From Coriaria nepalensis (Eukaryota > Streptophyta > Magnoliopsida > Cucurbitales > Coriariaceae): a stretch of 64,000 nucleotides of DNA. Numbering within the stretch: position 1 is the first letter of the stretch; each line of letters starts with the position of its first letter. A program made the translations under genes and the position numbers. The notes beneath the pieces are model-generated. The model was not told the origin of the DNA. It saw only the letters and a list, made by a program, of their open reading frames with translations, and searched no databases. This document shows, one piece after another, positions 27,801 to 40,049 of this stretch. The stretch lies in the NCBI GenBank assembly GCA_027186245.1, contig CP114489.1, forward strand, positions 9,183,501 through 9,247,500, read 5' to 3'.

Positions 27801-28114
27801 TCTTTTAAATATTTTTCTAATATTAATATTTTTCCGTTTTAAAAATTATGTAAAAAAAATAGTTATTAAATTTAATTAACTGTTGAAAAAACTGATTTTT
27901 GCATTTATAAACGCGAAAAAAGTTTGCAAAACTGTTTCCAATTAGGCCAGTAATTGAGTTTGGTGGATTTTTTTATTATTTATTTTTAGTTTTTCTTTTT
28001 CTTTTTTCTTTTTCTTTTTTCTTTTAGTCTCTACATCAATGGTTAATATAAGTTGAGACTATCAAATAAATGATCACACATTTCCCTTATGCACCAACAA
28101 CAAAAGTTTAAATG

Positions 28115-28134
28115 TATATATATATATATATATA
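28115..28134. repeat. (TA)n microsatellite
   Basis: A run of about ten AT dinucleotides lies in the 3' flank of the WAT1-related gene. Confidence 0.85.
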
Positions 28135-28178
28135 TCTCTAAAATCATATTATAAAGTTTAAATGCTAGAAAGTGAGAA

Positions 28179-30025
28179 TTAGAAGTCTTCTTGTTCGACC
28201 ACCTTTGGTTGATCATTAACTACAACATTCTCATCTTCAACTTGTTTCTGATCACTTGAAACAACTGGTAAGCATAATTCTTTATTCTTCATGCTCTCCT
28301 CTTTGCTTTTGCCCCACAAAACACTATACAAGCTCACTACTAATAATATCGCTCCCAATATACTACAACAAAATAGTAAGGAAAAAAAAAAAAGAAGGAA
28401 AAAAACCCATTCTAGTCACAAGTTGAAATCTTATATTTTGAGAAATAATAATTGAAAAAAAAAAAAATATAATACATAAAATTTATCGAAATAATATTTA
28501 AATGAAATAACATCTAGGTCAAGTTGAAATTTTTAAAATGAATTTTGTTTAATTTAAAATATAATAATTACCTTCCTAAGTTAATGCCTTCGCTTAAGAG
28601 TAACTCGGAGCCAAGTATTGTAACAACCAAGTTCAATGGTGTTGAAACTGCTTGAAACACTGGCCCCCTCATTTGGATCACCCATGATTGTAAGTAGTTT
28701 GCAAGACAGACTACTACAGTTCCCTGTGGAACGACAACTTCTTAAGTTAATACATCATTCACTTACTTATAACGAGTTAATTATATATGTCTATTCCAAG
28801 ATTAAGATAAAAAGTGGATGAGCAATCTAATTAACTAGCTTACACAATAAACAACAGCAACAAGTCTAATGTTCCATCCCAACTTCCATTGAGAAGAGTC
28901 TCTTTCCAATGCAATGGCAACTATAAACGATTGAATTGCACTTGCTAGGGTTTGGAGACACGTGAACACGAGCGTTGACGGGTAATTTTTCAGAAATTGA
29001 GCCTGTTGATAAAGTTATCAATAGTCTTAAAAATCATATGTTAGTAAACAAAAAAGGTCTAATGAACAAAATGTTTAGAGTTTAAAGCGAATATATACAT
29101 TGTTTACCTGGAGAACGAGCCACAAACCCCCAGAAACGCTAGAAATGAACAAGAGGAAGCAACCGATTATCCATCGTGTAGTCGACGAAACATGATAATG
29201 GGAACTAGAACGATGTTTGTGTTTAGTATTGTCGGATTCAAAAAGAGGGTGACGGAATAGTGGCTTCAAATGTGGTCCCCTATAAAATGCAAGGGTCGCT
29301 GCTCCTCCTATGCACAAAATAAGACCCATCACTTTTGCTAAGCCGGAAGCTCTTTTAATACTTACTTTCTCCATCCTACAATTAAGCCATCGATTTTTAT
29401 TTTTTTACATATCAAAGCAATTACGTCCGTTACTCCTGAAAATCACCAAAAGTTGTGTAACACAAGAATGTCTTTCGAACCTCAGTAAAGCGGCGAAGAG
29501 AAATGTCGTGACCTGAAGACAATTGAAGGCAGCGGCACCTAAGGTTGCCGATGTGAAATCAACAGCAGCCCCATAAGCATTTAGTCCAAGAGTAATCCTG
29601 TTTAATCACTAAATACTTAATTAAACATTCAAAACTTGACAGTAAAACCTTTTTTTTTCCCCCAAAAAAGGTTATATTAACTAGTTAACACAAGATATTA
29701 CCCAATAAAAGCAAGAATAGAAATCTTGCACAAGCTGGAAAGAGAAATTGAGGTGTTTTCCTTCCTGGAAAAATCCAAAAGAACATATAGATCTTAATTA
29801 ATCAACGAATAAAGTAAATGATGAGAAAATTAAGTTAAATACTTAACATTACCGTTTTAAGAAAAGAGTGAGAGGGATTAAGACAATCGTTCCGGCAGCT
29901 TGTCTGTAGAAGAGGAAGATGAAAGTGCTCATACCACCAGCAAAGGCAGCTTTAGAGAGCAAGATCATGATAGCATATGAAACTTGTATCAAAACCACAA
30001 GGAAGTAAGGCTTCTTTGAACCCAT
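28179..30025 (-). CDS. WAT1-related (MtN21/EamA) membrane transporter
   Basis: Plant drug/metabolite-transporter family protein of the UMAMIT/WAT1 group, which includes carriers of auxin or amino acids at the plasma membrane or tonoplast. Exons on minus: 29853-30025, 29702-29764, 29481-29597, 29108-29375, 28844-29002, 28572-28723 and 28179-28362; phases close to 371 aa. It starts MGSKKPYFLVVLIQVSYAIM and has about ten hydrophobic helices in two EamA repeats. Family blocks are visible: FIFLFYRQAAGTIVL, LNAYGAAVDFTSATLGAAAFNCLQ, ALLRMEKVSIKRASGLAKVMG, then in repeat 2 MRGPVFQAVSTPLNLV and GSILGAILLVVSLYSVLWGK. The C-terminal tail is acidic and ends VEQEDF. The gene looks intact. The substrate cannot be inferred from sequence. 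Confidence 0.94.
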
Positions 30026-30271
30026 TTATTGATGTCTTTATTGCCAAACCTTGATTGAGTACTCACTTCTTTCGGTCTCTGACAAAAGAAAGGAAATTAT
30101 CAGCAGCTAGGCCTTAATTTTTATAAGCTGATTAGACGTTACCAAAGTAATTGCCCACTAAAAATTTGTTTAGAGAATATATAATCTGTTGTCTAAGCCA
30201 TGATGGTTTCTACGTTGCATATACAGCACATTGCACTTACATATAGAATAACAAATTTTTTTTTTTTTTTC

Positions 30272-30316
30272 CTCGCTCACTTGCTCACTTGCTCACTTGC
30301 CCACTTGCTCTCTTGT
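30272..30316. repeat. 10-bp GCTCACTTGC tandem repeat
   Basis: Four or five copies of GCTCACTTGC-like units follow a poly-T run, 5' to the WAT1-related gene. Confidence 0.8.
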
Positions 30317-30450
30317 CTTTTTCCTTATTATTAGTTTTGACCATCCGAGCCTCCTAATCCAGAATATTGATATACATAGTAAAATAGTTTTCCTTTTATA
30401 AGAAACCATCGTGACGTTTGCTGGCTCATATTGTACATGTGTGGTTAACT

Positions 30451-30632
30451 CTCAGGATGAATCAATACTCTTGTAAGAACAATACTCTCAGGATGAATCA
30501 ATACTCTTGTAAGAACAATACTCTCAGGATGAATCAATACTCTTGTAAGAACAATACTCTCAGGATGAATCAATACTCTTGTAAGAACAATACTCTTGTA
30601 AGAACAATACTCTTGGCACTTGTAAGAACAAA
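30451..30632. repeat. 36-bp minisatellite, four perfect copies plus partials
   Basis: A 36-bp unit starting CTCAGGATGAATCAATACTC begins at 30451, 30487, 30523 and 30559 with no visible differences. It is followed by truncated pieces of CTTGTAAGAACAATA up to about 30632. Because 36 is divisible by three the array makes an apparent open frame with a 12-residue repeat, which is very unlikely to be a gene. Confidence 0.95.
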
Positions 30633-32600
30633 TAAATCAATACTCTTTTTTTTTTTTTTAGTTTATCTAATTTAAAATTTAAGAATATTAGAATATTTCC
30701 ATGATAGAATTGAAAATCGTTTTTTCGATTAATATATATATCAGAAGAGGAGGAAAGAGAGAATTAGAAATGAATTAATGTCATTGCATCACAAACATTA
30801 CGAACTGTCATGCCAAACATTGGAATATGTTCTTTCCACCAGACCAGAACCAAGCCCATCCCAGCCTAAGTGGTCGCTTGGGCAGTTCAGACTTATAATT
30901 TTTATTATTATTATTTATTTTTAACATATTTAATTTGATAACTATCCTTTTCATCCCTAACCTTTAACTGTACTTATTTTGGCTCTTAACATATTTAAAT
31001 GTTTCAATTTCGTCATCAAAATTTTCAAAAGGTTCAATTTTAGTCCTTAAGATCAAATTTATATTATAAAATAAAAAATAGAATAAACTTAAAATATCTC
31101 ATATCATCAATAATGTTAATAAAGCTAATAGCTTTTTGATTAAATTATTTATAGATTCTTTAAGATTTATTAATATTATATATATATATATATATATATG
31201 ACTTTTTATAAATTATAAGCGGATTCCTAATTTTACCTTAAATTACAATTGAAATCTTTTATATTTATTTTATATTATAAGTGGATCATTTAAATTTTTA
31301 GAATCACAAGAAGATCCCTTTAAATTTGCCTTAAATTATAAATAAATACTCTAAGATTTACCATAAATTACAAGTCTAATCCTTAATAGTCAATGTTAAG
31401 TCTAAATTTTTTGACAATTATCCAATTTTCACTTACTAAAAAACTTCATATAACTTGATATAATTTTCATTACAAGATATAATAAAAAGCTTTAATATTT
31501 TTGTTATTATTGTTAATTTTTTCGAGAATATATAAAAATCTTAAAATTCTTAATAAAATAAAATAAATTTATATCGTTATTACATATTTAGTACAACTTT
31601 ATCTTTAGATAAGTGAGTCAATTACTTAGAATGAACAAACGCTAGAAATTAAAAGTTCAGAGAAGATCATATGAACAAACGCTAAAAATTTAGGATTAAC
31701 AATAATAATTTCACATATACTTATTTTCACTTCAAATTCTACCACAATCTCTCCACATATTTTTCGATAGCTTGAGTTTCATGTAGTACTGATTCCTTTT
31801 CCTAAGCTAATAAATTGATTGGAGAATATACCACATGTACCCTTATATTTATTTTGGATACAACCTTAGAGAAAATGAAAATTAACTTAATTTTAGAGGG
31901 TAATTAATAATCAAAATATTTTAAATTAGTCCGAATATTTAATATAAAAAAAAAGGAAAAAAAAAAGTTTGACTCTTGATGCTTTGGCCGAATCGCTCTA
32001 AGAAATGAAGCTAGGCATAGAGAAATTTTTCAATAAAAATTAACTATTCAATTTACAATGAAAGATTTGAACCCTCTGTGCTACTTTTTTTTGTCACTGA
32101 AGGAGCTCTTTCTCTAAAGGTTATTCGTTGGAAAATTTTGATTAGAATAAAAATTTATATTTTTGATTTTAAAAAAAAATTAATTTAATAAATTAATATA
32201 TATTAATGTGGTTAATTAATTTTATAATTAATTTTATGAAATTGATGAATTAATATGTATTAATCTATTCGATCGGTTTCCTCTATATGAAGCCTATAAA
32301 TAGGCCTCATCTTTTTTTAGAAAAATCATTCAGAAAATGATTTGCTCTTCAAACCCTCTCTAGAATTCTATGTTTCAAAGTGATAGTGTTCGGTAATTTG
32401 AGAGTTCATCGGAAATATTTGGTATTCTAACCAAGTATTTTTGTAATTTCCGTTGTATCTTAGGAGACACCCAACATATAAGCCGAATCTGTTTTAAAGA
32501 TACTGTGGAAGCTCACAGGTTTCAAAATTCCTCTTTCATCAATTTGGTTTGCGAATCCATATTTCTTATAATTTTGTTCTGTTTTATAATATTCTCACTT
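30633..32600. other. Repeat-derived intergenic DNA with an LTR-like segment
   Basis: Between about 30940 and 31060 are reading-frame-free motifs of the form TCCTTAA plus TTCAATTTT. From about 31200 to 31400 there are degenerate units of about 32 bp (AAATTATAAGTGGATC-like); both styles are common in plant MITEs. A (TA)n run lies at 31180-31199. At about 32270-32600 a TATA-like TATAAATA followed by GGAGACACCCAACATATAAG-type sequence resembles an LTR, but it does not match the copia LTR at 35124 and no partner copy exists in the window. Confidence 0.45.
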
Positions 32601-32613
32601 TTATTTATATTTA

Positions 32614-35249
32614 AATGATGTTTGGAGACATTCTCATGTTGCTAGTATGAGTGGCTCACGTTATTTTGTTATTTTTGCTGATGATTTCTCTTGTTATACT
32701 TGGGTTTTTTTTTATAATAAAATTTCGTTCTGAATTATTAGATATTTATTATACTTTTGCGAAAATGGTTGAAACCCAATTTTCAAAACCCATCAAAGCT
32801 TTTCATTCTGATAATGCTTTAAAATATACTCAATATGAATTTCAAACCATCCTCAAGCATTATGACATTGTTTCTCACTTGTCGTGTCCAGGGACCTCAC
32901 AACAAAATGGTCGAGCAGAACGCAAACTTAAGAGGAACATTTTAGACACTGTTCGTGCTTTGCTTCTTTCCACAGCTCTTCCTATCCCATTTTGGGGTGA
33001 AGCTACTCTCACGGCTGTCTACACAATCAATAGGTTGCATACCCCTATCTTTGATAACTATACTCCTCACGAGAGGTTGTTTGGCTATGTCCCGTCATAT
33101 CATCATCTTCATGTTTTTGGTTTTGCATGTTTTGTTTTACTCCAATCTCATAAGCGCACCAAACTTGAGCCTCACTCTCGGTTATGCTATTTTCTTGGAT
33201 ATGGAGTAGAACAAAAAGGCTACCGGTGTTATGATTCCGTCTCTCGTCGTCTTCGCATCTCCCATTATGTAGTTTATTGGGAGCATCGACTATTCCACGA
33301 AGTCGGCAAATTCAACATGACATCCTTCCCTCCGTTTACTACACTTCTTGAGATTCCTCTTTCTCTAACTTCTACTAGCAATGTCTTGCCAGAGTCTACC
33401 TCGCTCGAATAGCAATCATCTGATGATCCTGACACTACTCTGCCTATGTCCATAAGTTCTGTTCCATCTGAGGATCTGATCTGCACTCCATCACCTGACC
33501 TTCGTCGATCCACTCAAGTAAGATCCCTCCTATCCCATTTACAGGATTTTCATTGTTTTCATGCGTTAGCTACCATGCATGAACCTCACTCCTTTCGTGA
33601 GGCCTCCACTAACCCTATTTAGCAGGCTACGATGAAAGAGGAACTTAATGCTTTACACAAAGAACAATACATAAGATCTGGTTGACTTGCCTCCTAGAAA
33701 ATCTGGGGTTGGGTGTAGGTGGATTTACAAGATCAAGACTTGTTCCGATGACACTATTGACAGGTACAAGGCTAAACTTGTGGCAAGAGGTTTTACTCAA
33801 AAATACGGTGTGGATTATGAGGAGACTTTTGCTTCATTTGCTAGCCTTTCCTCCGTGCATGCTCTGCTGGCTGTTGCAGCTTCTCGACATTAGTCACTTT
33901 GTCAGATGAATGCTAAGAATGCCTTTCTTAATGGTGATTTAAGTGAAGAAATCTATATGCAGCCACCCCCTGGATTATTTCATCCTACAAACAAGGTTTG
34001 TCATCTCTGTCGAGCTTTATATGGACTTAATCAAGCTCCTCGAGCATGGTTTGCTAAGTTTAGCGCTACTATTTCTAACTTTGGCTACTCTCTCAGTTCA
34101 TATGATTCATCCTTGTTTATTCGCCGCACTGACTAGGGTACCATACTTCTTCTACTTTATGTTGATGACATGATCATCACTGGAGATGATATCACTGGTA
34201 TTCAGGAACTTAAACCGTTTCTCAGTCAGCACTTTGAGATGAAAAATCTTGGTCATCTCAGCTATTTTCTTGGTCTTGAGATCTCTTCTTCTTCTTATGG
34301 TTATTACTTGACACAGCCTAAGTATATTTTTGATATATTTTCCTGGGCCAATCTCATAGACAATAAGATTACTGACACTCCGTCTGAGCTTAATACTCGT
34401 CTCACTCCTGGTGATGGCGAGCCTCTTTGTGATTTTACTTTATATCGACATTTAGTTGGCAATTTTGTCTATCTCACTGTCACTCGGCCTGATATCTCGT
34501 ATGTTGTTAATCAGCTGAGTTAATTTATGGCTGCTTCTCGCTCCAATCATTTTTCAGCTGTACTCCGCATTCTCCACTACTTGAAGGGAACATTATTCCA
34601 TGGGCTTTACTTCTCCTCATAGCCTTCTCTTAAGCTACATGCTTATATTGATGCTGATTGGGCGGGTGATCCGACATATCGTCTTTCTACTTGGTTATTG
34701 TTTTTTACTTAGTACTTCACTCATCTTTTGGCCAGTAAGAAATAAACTATGGTTGCTCGTTCTAACACCGAGGCAGAATATTGTGCTTTTGTTGACACTA
34801 CCTTAGAGCTTCTTTGGTTGCGATGGCTGTTACAAGATATGGGTGTCTATGTATCATTTGCTACTCCTGTATACTGTGACAATAGAAGTGTTATTTATAT
34901 TGCTCATAATGATGTTTTTCATGAATGAACCAAACATATTGAGATTAATTGTCATTTTGTATGTCATCATCTTCTTCATGGCTCACTACAGCTTCATTAT
35001 GTCACGTCCCGAGATCAGCTTGCGGACATCTTCACAAAGTCACATCCTCCAGGGCATTTTCGTGATCTTGTATCCAAACTCAAGTTCGTATCTCGTACTC
35101 CACCTTGAGTTTGAGGGGGGTTGTTAGTTTATATTTGTAGTGTGTACCATATCGATTATAACCATATTTTACATGTATTGTTAGTTTATATATATAGACA
35201 TTCTCTATACATTATTTGTATGATTCAATATATAATATTATATTTAACA
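32614..35249 (+). mobile_element. Ty1/copia retrotransposon remnant (integrase, RT, RNase H, short 3' LTR)
   Basis: Decayed copia polyprotein on the plus strand. The integrase core runs from 32614 to 33412 (DVWRHSHVASMSGSRYFVIF, then FHSDNA and GTSQQNGRAERK, where D and E of the DDE triad remain). RT runs about 33690-34520: KAKLVARGFTQKYGVDYEETF, MNAKNAFLNGDLSEEIYMQP, and catalytic YVDD in LLLLYVDDMIITGDD at about 34152-34196. RNase H runs about 34630-35110 (YIDADWAGDP, SNTEAEYCAF, ADIFTKSHPPGHF). At least eight stops or frame breaks kill it. Gag and protease are missing upstream. A purine tract (GAGTTTGAGGGGGG) at about 35109-35122 precedes a short LTR that starts TGTTAG and ends near TTTAACA at 35249. 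No matching 5' LTR is present, so this is a 5'-deleted copy. Confidence 0.9.
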
Positions 35250-35344
35250 ATTTTATTTCATTATTGAATAATATAATAATCGTTGACTTTTTTAGGGCAT
35301 ACATATTAAATAAAATATATTTTGAAATATATAATTGGCAATAC

Positions 35345-36210
35345 GATGAAGTTATTTATATAGCACACCACATGGGCACATCATGGAACACACGCGAATC
35401 GTTTGCACTTCCCTCCCACTCAACGAACACATAAGTGAAGGTCATGTCGAATGAGCATGCGCGCATTATGTTCCAAGCCGTGGTACTCATTCTGGTACAG
35501 AATACCGTTTGCTATGCTTTTGGAGCGATGACTTTAATGAGCGTGCCATCAATAACACATATACAGTAACGTAAGCATTATTAGGCGTATCTTAAGAAAT
35601 TACGAATTATTTTATATAATGCAGTATACATCCATAGTAGAATGACCCCCTAAGGATGACACACCATAAACCAAGGCCAAAACTTAGGATTTCCATGGAG
35701 GAACGGTATATGGAAATTAGGTGATTTTGGAAGAACCAGTCCATCCCCTAACTTGCAGACCCTTTAGGGTTTTGTGGAAATGTCGGGAAATAGTTTCGGT
35801 GGTGTCTTGAAAGCGGTCGTCGACCAGACAATGTCCAACTGCTTGTGCAATAATGAACATGAACATTGCTAGTTTTTCTTCAGCAATTACACAGCATGAG
35901 TTTTGCAAGAATTTTTTATGCTCCGTGAGTCCACATAGATCAATGAACATGTCTGTTTTCATTCATAACATTTGATAACAGGCATCTTCATGCCCCAATA
36001 TGAGCTCCATTGTGTACGCATTCCCCGTTAGTATTGAGGTACGCATGCGTCACTTCACTAAGTACTTCTGCTGATACTCATCAAGTGCTTGTATAACCTT
36101 CATATCGAACTTCATTAGTTCTTAAATTGCAATCATTTCTAACAGGTCACTTTCATCCGAAGATGACGAGGACGATCCCTCCACGTCCATGCGGTTATGA
36201 CTTCAGTACA
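35345..36210 (-). pseudogene. PIF/Harbinger (HARBI1-like) transposase remnant
   Basis: The minus-strand translation shows a HARBI1-type nuclease. It begins with MKTDMFIDLCGLTEHKKFLQ at 35900-35962 and RFQDTTETISRHFHKTLKGL (FQ...ETISRHFH is diagnostic) at about 35760-35830. It continues to ICVIDGTLIKVIAPK at about 35520-35560, with the first catalytic Asp, then MRACSFDMTFTYV and WEGSANDSRVFHD at about 35350-35440, with the second Asp. The final Glu region is absent: homology stops about 100 bases from the copia 3' LTR end. Several stops and frame changes are present. With the Myb/SANT-like partner at 37571-38741 it forms a two-gene PIF element. Confidence 0.8.
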
Positions 36211-37570
36211 AGTTGATGAATAAGACTTGGTAAGAATTTGTATATAGAATTGATGGAAATATTATGTTAAAATAGAAGTTTGAGGATTGAAGGTGGGAAA
36301 ATATTTGTTTAAGTGTTGCTTCCTCCAACGTGAAACATGTATCTGCTTATATAGTATGAGGCGGATCCATGCAGGAACTAAAGTATACATAAAGTGGGCA
36401 AAATGTGGACAAAAGCTTGTTAAAGCCTACTATTATTGGTTTGATGTAAAAAATAATTGGACACCATTCATGTACTCGGGAATGTGGGTAGATGGAACCA
36501 CAACTGTTGTAGATAGACATTGGGGGCCCACTAGAATCTCTTATTTCCATATAAGTTGGAGTATGGACTATTCAAATGAAAAGAAGCTCATGGACGAAAA
36601 TATATTCGTTGAAATGCACTGCCCCTGCCTAAGAAGATGTCCTTTTTTTTTTTTCTTTTATTACATGTCCCCCTTTTTTGGCCTTTTTTTTTTCACTCTA
36701 GGTTAGGACTTGAACATTGTTAATGCAACTTTAATTGCCATATTTCACTCTCACTCAAAATCAAACCAAACCAAAAAAAACAAAAGAGGTTCATACACGT
36801 CATGAATTCTTCAATCTTCATTACAAAATATCCCTGATTTTGTCACCTGGGAAGCCATGAATGCCCCCCCCTATGGGTTTGCTTCTAACCTACTCTAGAC
36901 CCATCCTCTAGATATGTTATCAAAATATGGTATTATTATTATTATTATTAAATATGACATTTATATAATAAAATTGTACCATCGTAAGGTATGAAGTAGA
37001 TATAATATAGTCACTAATTAAGGTCATATTGGCTATTCAAGTCTTATTATGTCGATTTATTATGCTTCTTGCTTCCGGTATATGAAACAACACGTTGAAG
37101 ATAATTTGATGTTAATTATAAGTGACTATGCTATAAGAAATTATATATTACTTAGGTTATCATATCGTATGATTATTATTATTTAATATGAAAACTACCT
37201 AATTAATTAGTGCTATTGTAATGTATGGCACTAGCTATAATGTAGTCAGTAATGTATGGAGTAGTCCAAATTATTGTTAAGAAAGCGATATATATATGGG
37301 TGATCGGGTAACCGAGCAACAACAATTATTTTTACGCAATCATGTAAATAGATTCAACTGCAAATAATACATATAATGCAAACATAAGTCCATTGTTTTG
37401 CCAATACGGAGTAGAAGTTATTACAGATATAGTCCACAAATAGTCAACATATTCCAAACACTTCCAAATAACACAAAACAGAAAAGTTCCAAACACAAAT
37501 CATTAAGCATAAAAATAGTGCATCAATTCTAAGAACTCCATACAAGCAGGGGTCTTACAAACACAAGTCC
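36211..37570. other. Interior of the PIF element, no intact gene
   Basis: The spacer between the two PIF genes. It holds a 139-codon plus-strand frame at 36287-36706 with no recognisable similarity and AT-rich DNA beyond. It may include the promoter of the transposase gene. Confidence 0.45.
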
Positions 37571-38741
37571 TTTGTATCAGTTGTTGCGCGAATTCTTATT
37601 GATGGGAAGGTCATCCATCCACTCCTTCTGACGGGACTCGTTTGCAAGTGAGGTCATCCCGATGAACATTCCAAGATGTTTGTCATCCTAGAAGTAATCT
37701 TGTACCAAGTAGTTGTAAGTTGTCTTTGAGACATCTGGTAGCTCATTTAGTAAGATAAACCCGGGGTGTTTGTTATGGTAATATCTGGCTTTCGCTTCCA
37801 AATACTTCCCCCACTTCTGACCTATGTGCTTGCTTTCTGACTCAATAGCATTGAAACAGTTAGAAATGTTACTTGCCCGACCTTCCTTAACTTTATGCTT
37901 ACCTCCTTTGTGTTTGCCACTAGAAGACGGTCTTGCGAATGGTGTGCTGAACAGTGGGGAATCCTTGTGTGGTGTTGCAGTACGGTTACTGCCAGCGGGA
38001 CATGGCCTACCTCATGGGTTTGAAGAAAATCTTGGAATTCATCTTGCATAGCTAGGGGGCATTATCTTGACTTTCCATTAGATTGACGTAAGTCGGAGTC
38101 GTAGCAGCAGACCGGGGTGTAGTGCTGGTAATGAAGTTGGCTTCAATCTCTTCTTCTTCATCAGTGTCAAGTGCTGGTTGACCGGATGCACGTCGAAGGT
38201 CACCAGTAGTAGAATGCGTCTCAAATAGGAAACCCAAGCTGGTGTAATTATACACCCCTTCTTGCGAAAATTGAAAGTCTTTGCAGCAGGACGTGTCTGA
38301 AAAAAGATCAATGAATGCACAGCCAACAATAAACATAAAGACAAACTTGCAGATACTCATTTCCAGACAACCGTAATGACACAAATAAATGGGAATTATG
38401 AAATATGAAGATAATTATGTATACACCATTTGACCCGTAACTACCTTGATCCATTCTTCCCAGAACTCATCTGTCACGGCCACCGTCACCGTCTTGAGGT
38501 CTGGTTCTCAACCAAGTCTGGTGTGGTGTAGGAGCGCGGCGAATTCTCAGTGGCGTTGCTTAAGGCATTGGACGTTCACCTTCACTTGGACCATAGTATA
38601 CTTATACCGTGACCTGGTGTTCATCGAATCAACAATTTGACACCATGTGTGCTTGTCAAATTGATCGTCAACCATGTTCCCAGCTTCTTGCTCTTCCAAT
38701 AAAATTCCGATCAATTGTGACTCAGCCGTGGACGACCACAT
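37571..38741 (-). pseudogene. PIF element Myb/SANT-like DNA-binding protein remnant
   Basis: The minus strand from ATG 38741 reads MWSSTAESQLIGILLEEQEA, then W-Q-I (TWCQIVDSMN), YTMVQVKVNVQCLKQRH and DEFWEEWIK. This is the Myb_DNA-bind_3 domain carried by ORF1 of PIF/Harbinger elements. A later part (38052-38300) is acidic (DTDEEEEIEANFI). The C-terminal part (37571-37920) has EGRASNISNCFNAIESESKH and MFIGMTSLANESRQKEWMDD. Two in-frame TGA codons sit exactly where the family has Trp (RH-stop-EF and LG-stop-EP), and another stop follows QDYF. It is a non-functional copy. Confidence 0.78.
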
Positions 38742-40049
38742 GGTACCTTTTTGACTTTTATGTAAAAGCGTAAAATACATTTATTCTTAACGAAAATGGT
38801 TTTACAAATCCATGTCAGTCAGGTCCTTAACGATTTGAAAAAAGAAGAAGAAGATAAGAGTGAGTATGTAGCGCCGCAAATCTCTCTCCAAAATGCAACA
38901 ACAATTTGCCTTTTAGCCTCCATTTTTGACTTCTTGAGGACTAGACACGGTTCATGTCGTGGGGACACACTTCTTGTGGAATAGACACTAGACTCTTATT
39001 TTCCATTCCTTTTTGTTATCGTGGAATAATCTTTACTTGGGTAGAACTTTACTAGTAGAACCCTTACGGCCCGAATTATACATAGAGCTTCATCTGTATT
39101 AACTTTTTTTTTCCTTCTTTTATAGTTTGGAATTAAAACTTAATTTATTAGATAAATTACATAATTTTTATTACATTTTTGATATGTCATAACATGACTG
39201 GTCGTGTTTAACTTTTTTAGTAAAGTGTTTTAATTTGATTAAGTATTGTTAATTTTTTTAGCCAATAAAATATCTTCTTCATCCTTTTTTTTTTTTTTCC
39301 TTTTTTTCTTTTTAATTTATTATAGATATCAATTACGATTTCTGCTATAAAATAAATATATAATATTTAGATTTAAAAAAAATCAAGTTCAAAGAATTAC
39401 TAAATTGATCGTGTAGGAAACTAGTTTAATTAAACAATTAGTAGTCAACTCTTACAAACTTAACACTATTTTACTAAAACAAGACTAAACAATCTCTTTG
39501 ACTTTTCACTCTTACTACCTAAGACACCCTTCAACTCTCAAAACCCATTTGACCAGCCAAGGTCAACGGCATCCATCGAACACAACCAGAAAACCAATAT
39601 ATAACTCGTTTGACCTCGACCCCCCAAAAAAATTTCCCCAAATTTCATTTGACCCCGCCCCAAAACATCATTTAACTCCAACTGCAAGCCCCTTCTAAAC
39701 ATCCAATGACAATCTAAAGACTCAGAATTCACAGATAACAAGCACATTTTATATCAACCAAAGAGAGAAGCAAACAAAAAAAATAGTTTTTGCTCTCTTT
39801 TTCGTAACTTAAACAGAAAAAAAAAAAAAAGAAAAAAAAAAGAGTGAACAAAAACTAATGCAATAAAAGCGATTAAATCGGTTCAATATATTTATTTTCT
39901 CTTTCCCAGATCCAGCTTCACTTCCAGATTCAGTTTCAACCCCTAAAAAAGCACCATGCCCCACCCAGTATGGTGTTGGTGAGCAGTAGTAGTACTCTGT
40001 TTCTTTTTTCCCCATAACAGTTTTTTCCTCCTTTCCTTCTCCGTCATAA
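38742..40049. other. Intergenic DNA with a W-box-like cluster
   Basis: This is the 5' flank of the dead PIF gene and then AT-rich DNA. Between about 39498 and 39660 TTTGAC-type cores (TTTGACC, GGTCAAC) occur at least five times. From about 39800 to 40049 lies the likely 3'UTR of MED26 (minus strand). No gene is seen. Confidence 0.5.

Noticed and set aside
30418..30675. Frame with a 12-residue repeat (LRMNQYSCKNNT)
   Set aside because: Created by a 36-bp minisatellite whose length is divisible by three; no other coding signal.
32270..32600. 5' LTR of the copia element
   Set aside because: It is LTR-like but does not match the TGTTAG...AACA LTR at 35124-35249, so it cannot be that element's partner.
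36287..36706. 139-codon plus-strand frame
   Set aside because: Lies antisense within a decayed PIF element, starts without context and ends in a poly-Phe tract from T-runs; no recognisable protein.
39498..39698. 66-codon frame with a Pro/His-rich sequence
   Set aside because: Short, low complexity, no similarity; DNA here is better described as non-coding with TTTGACC repeats.
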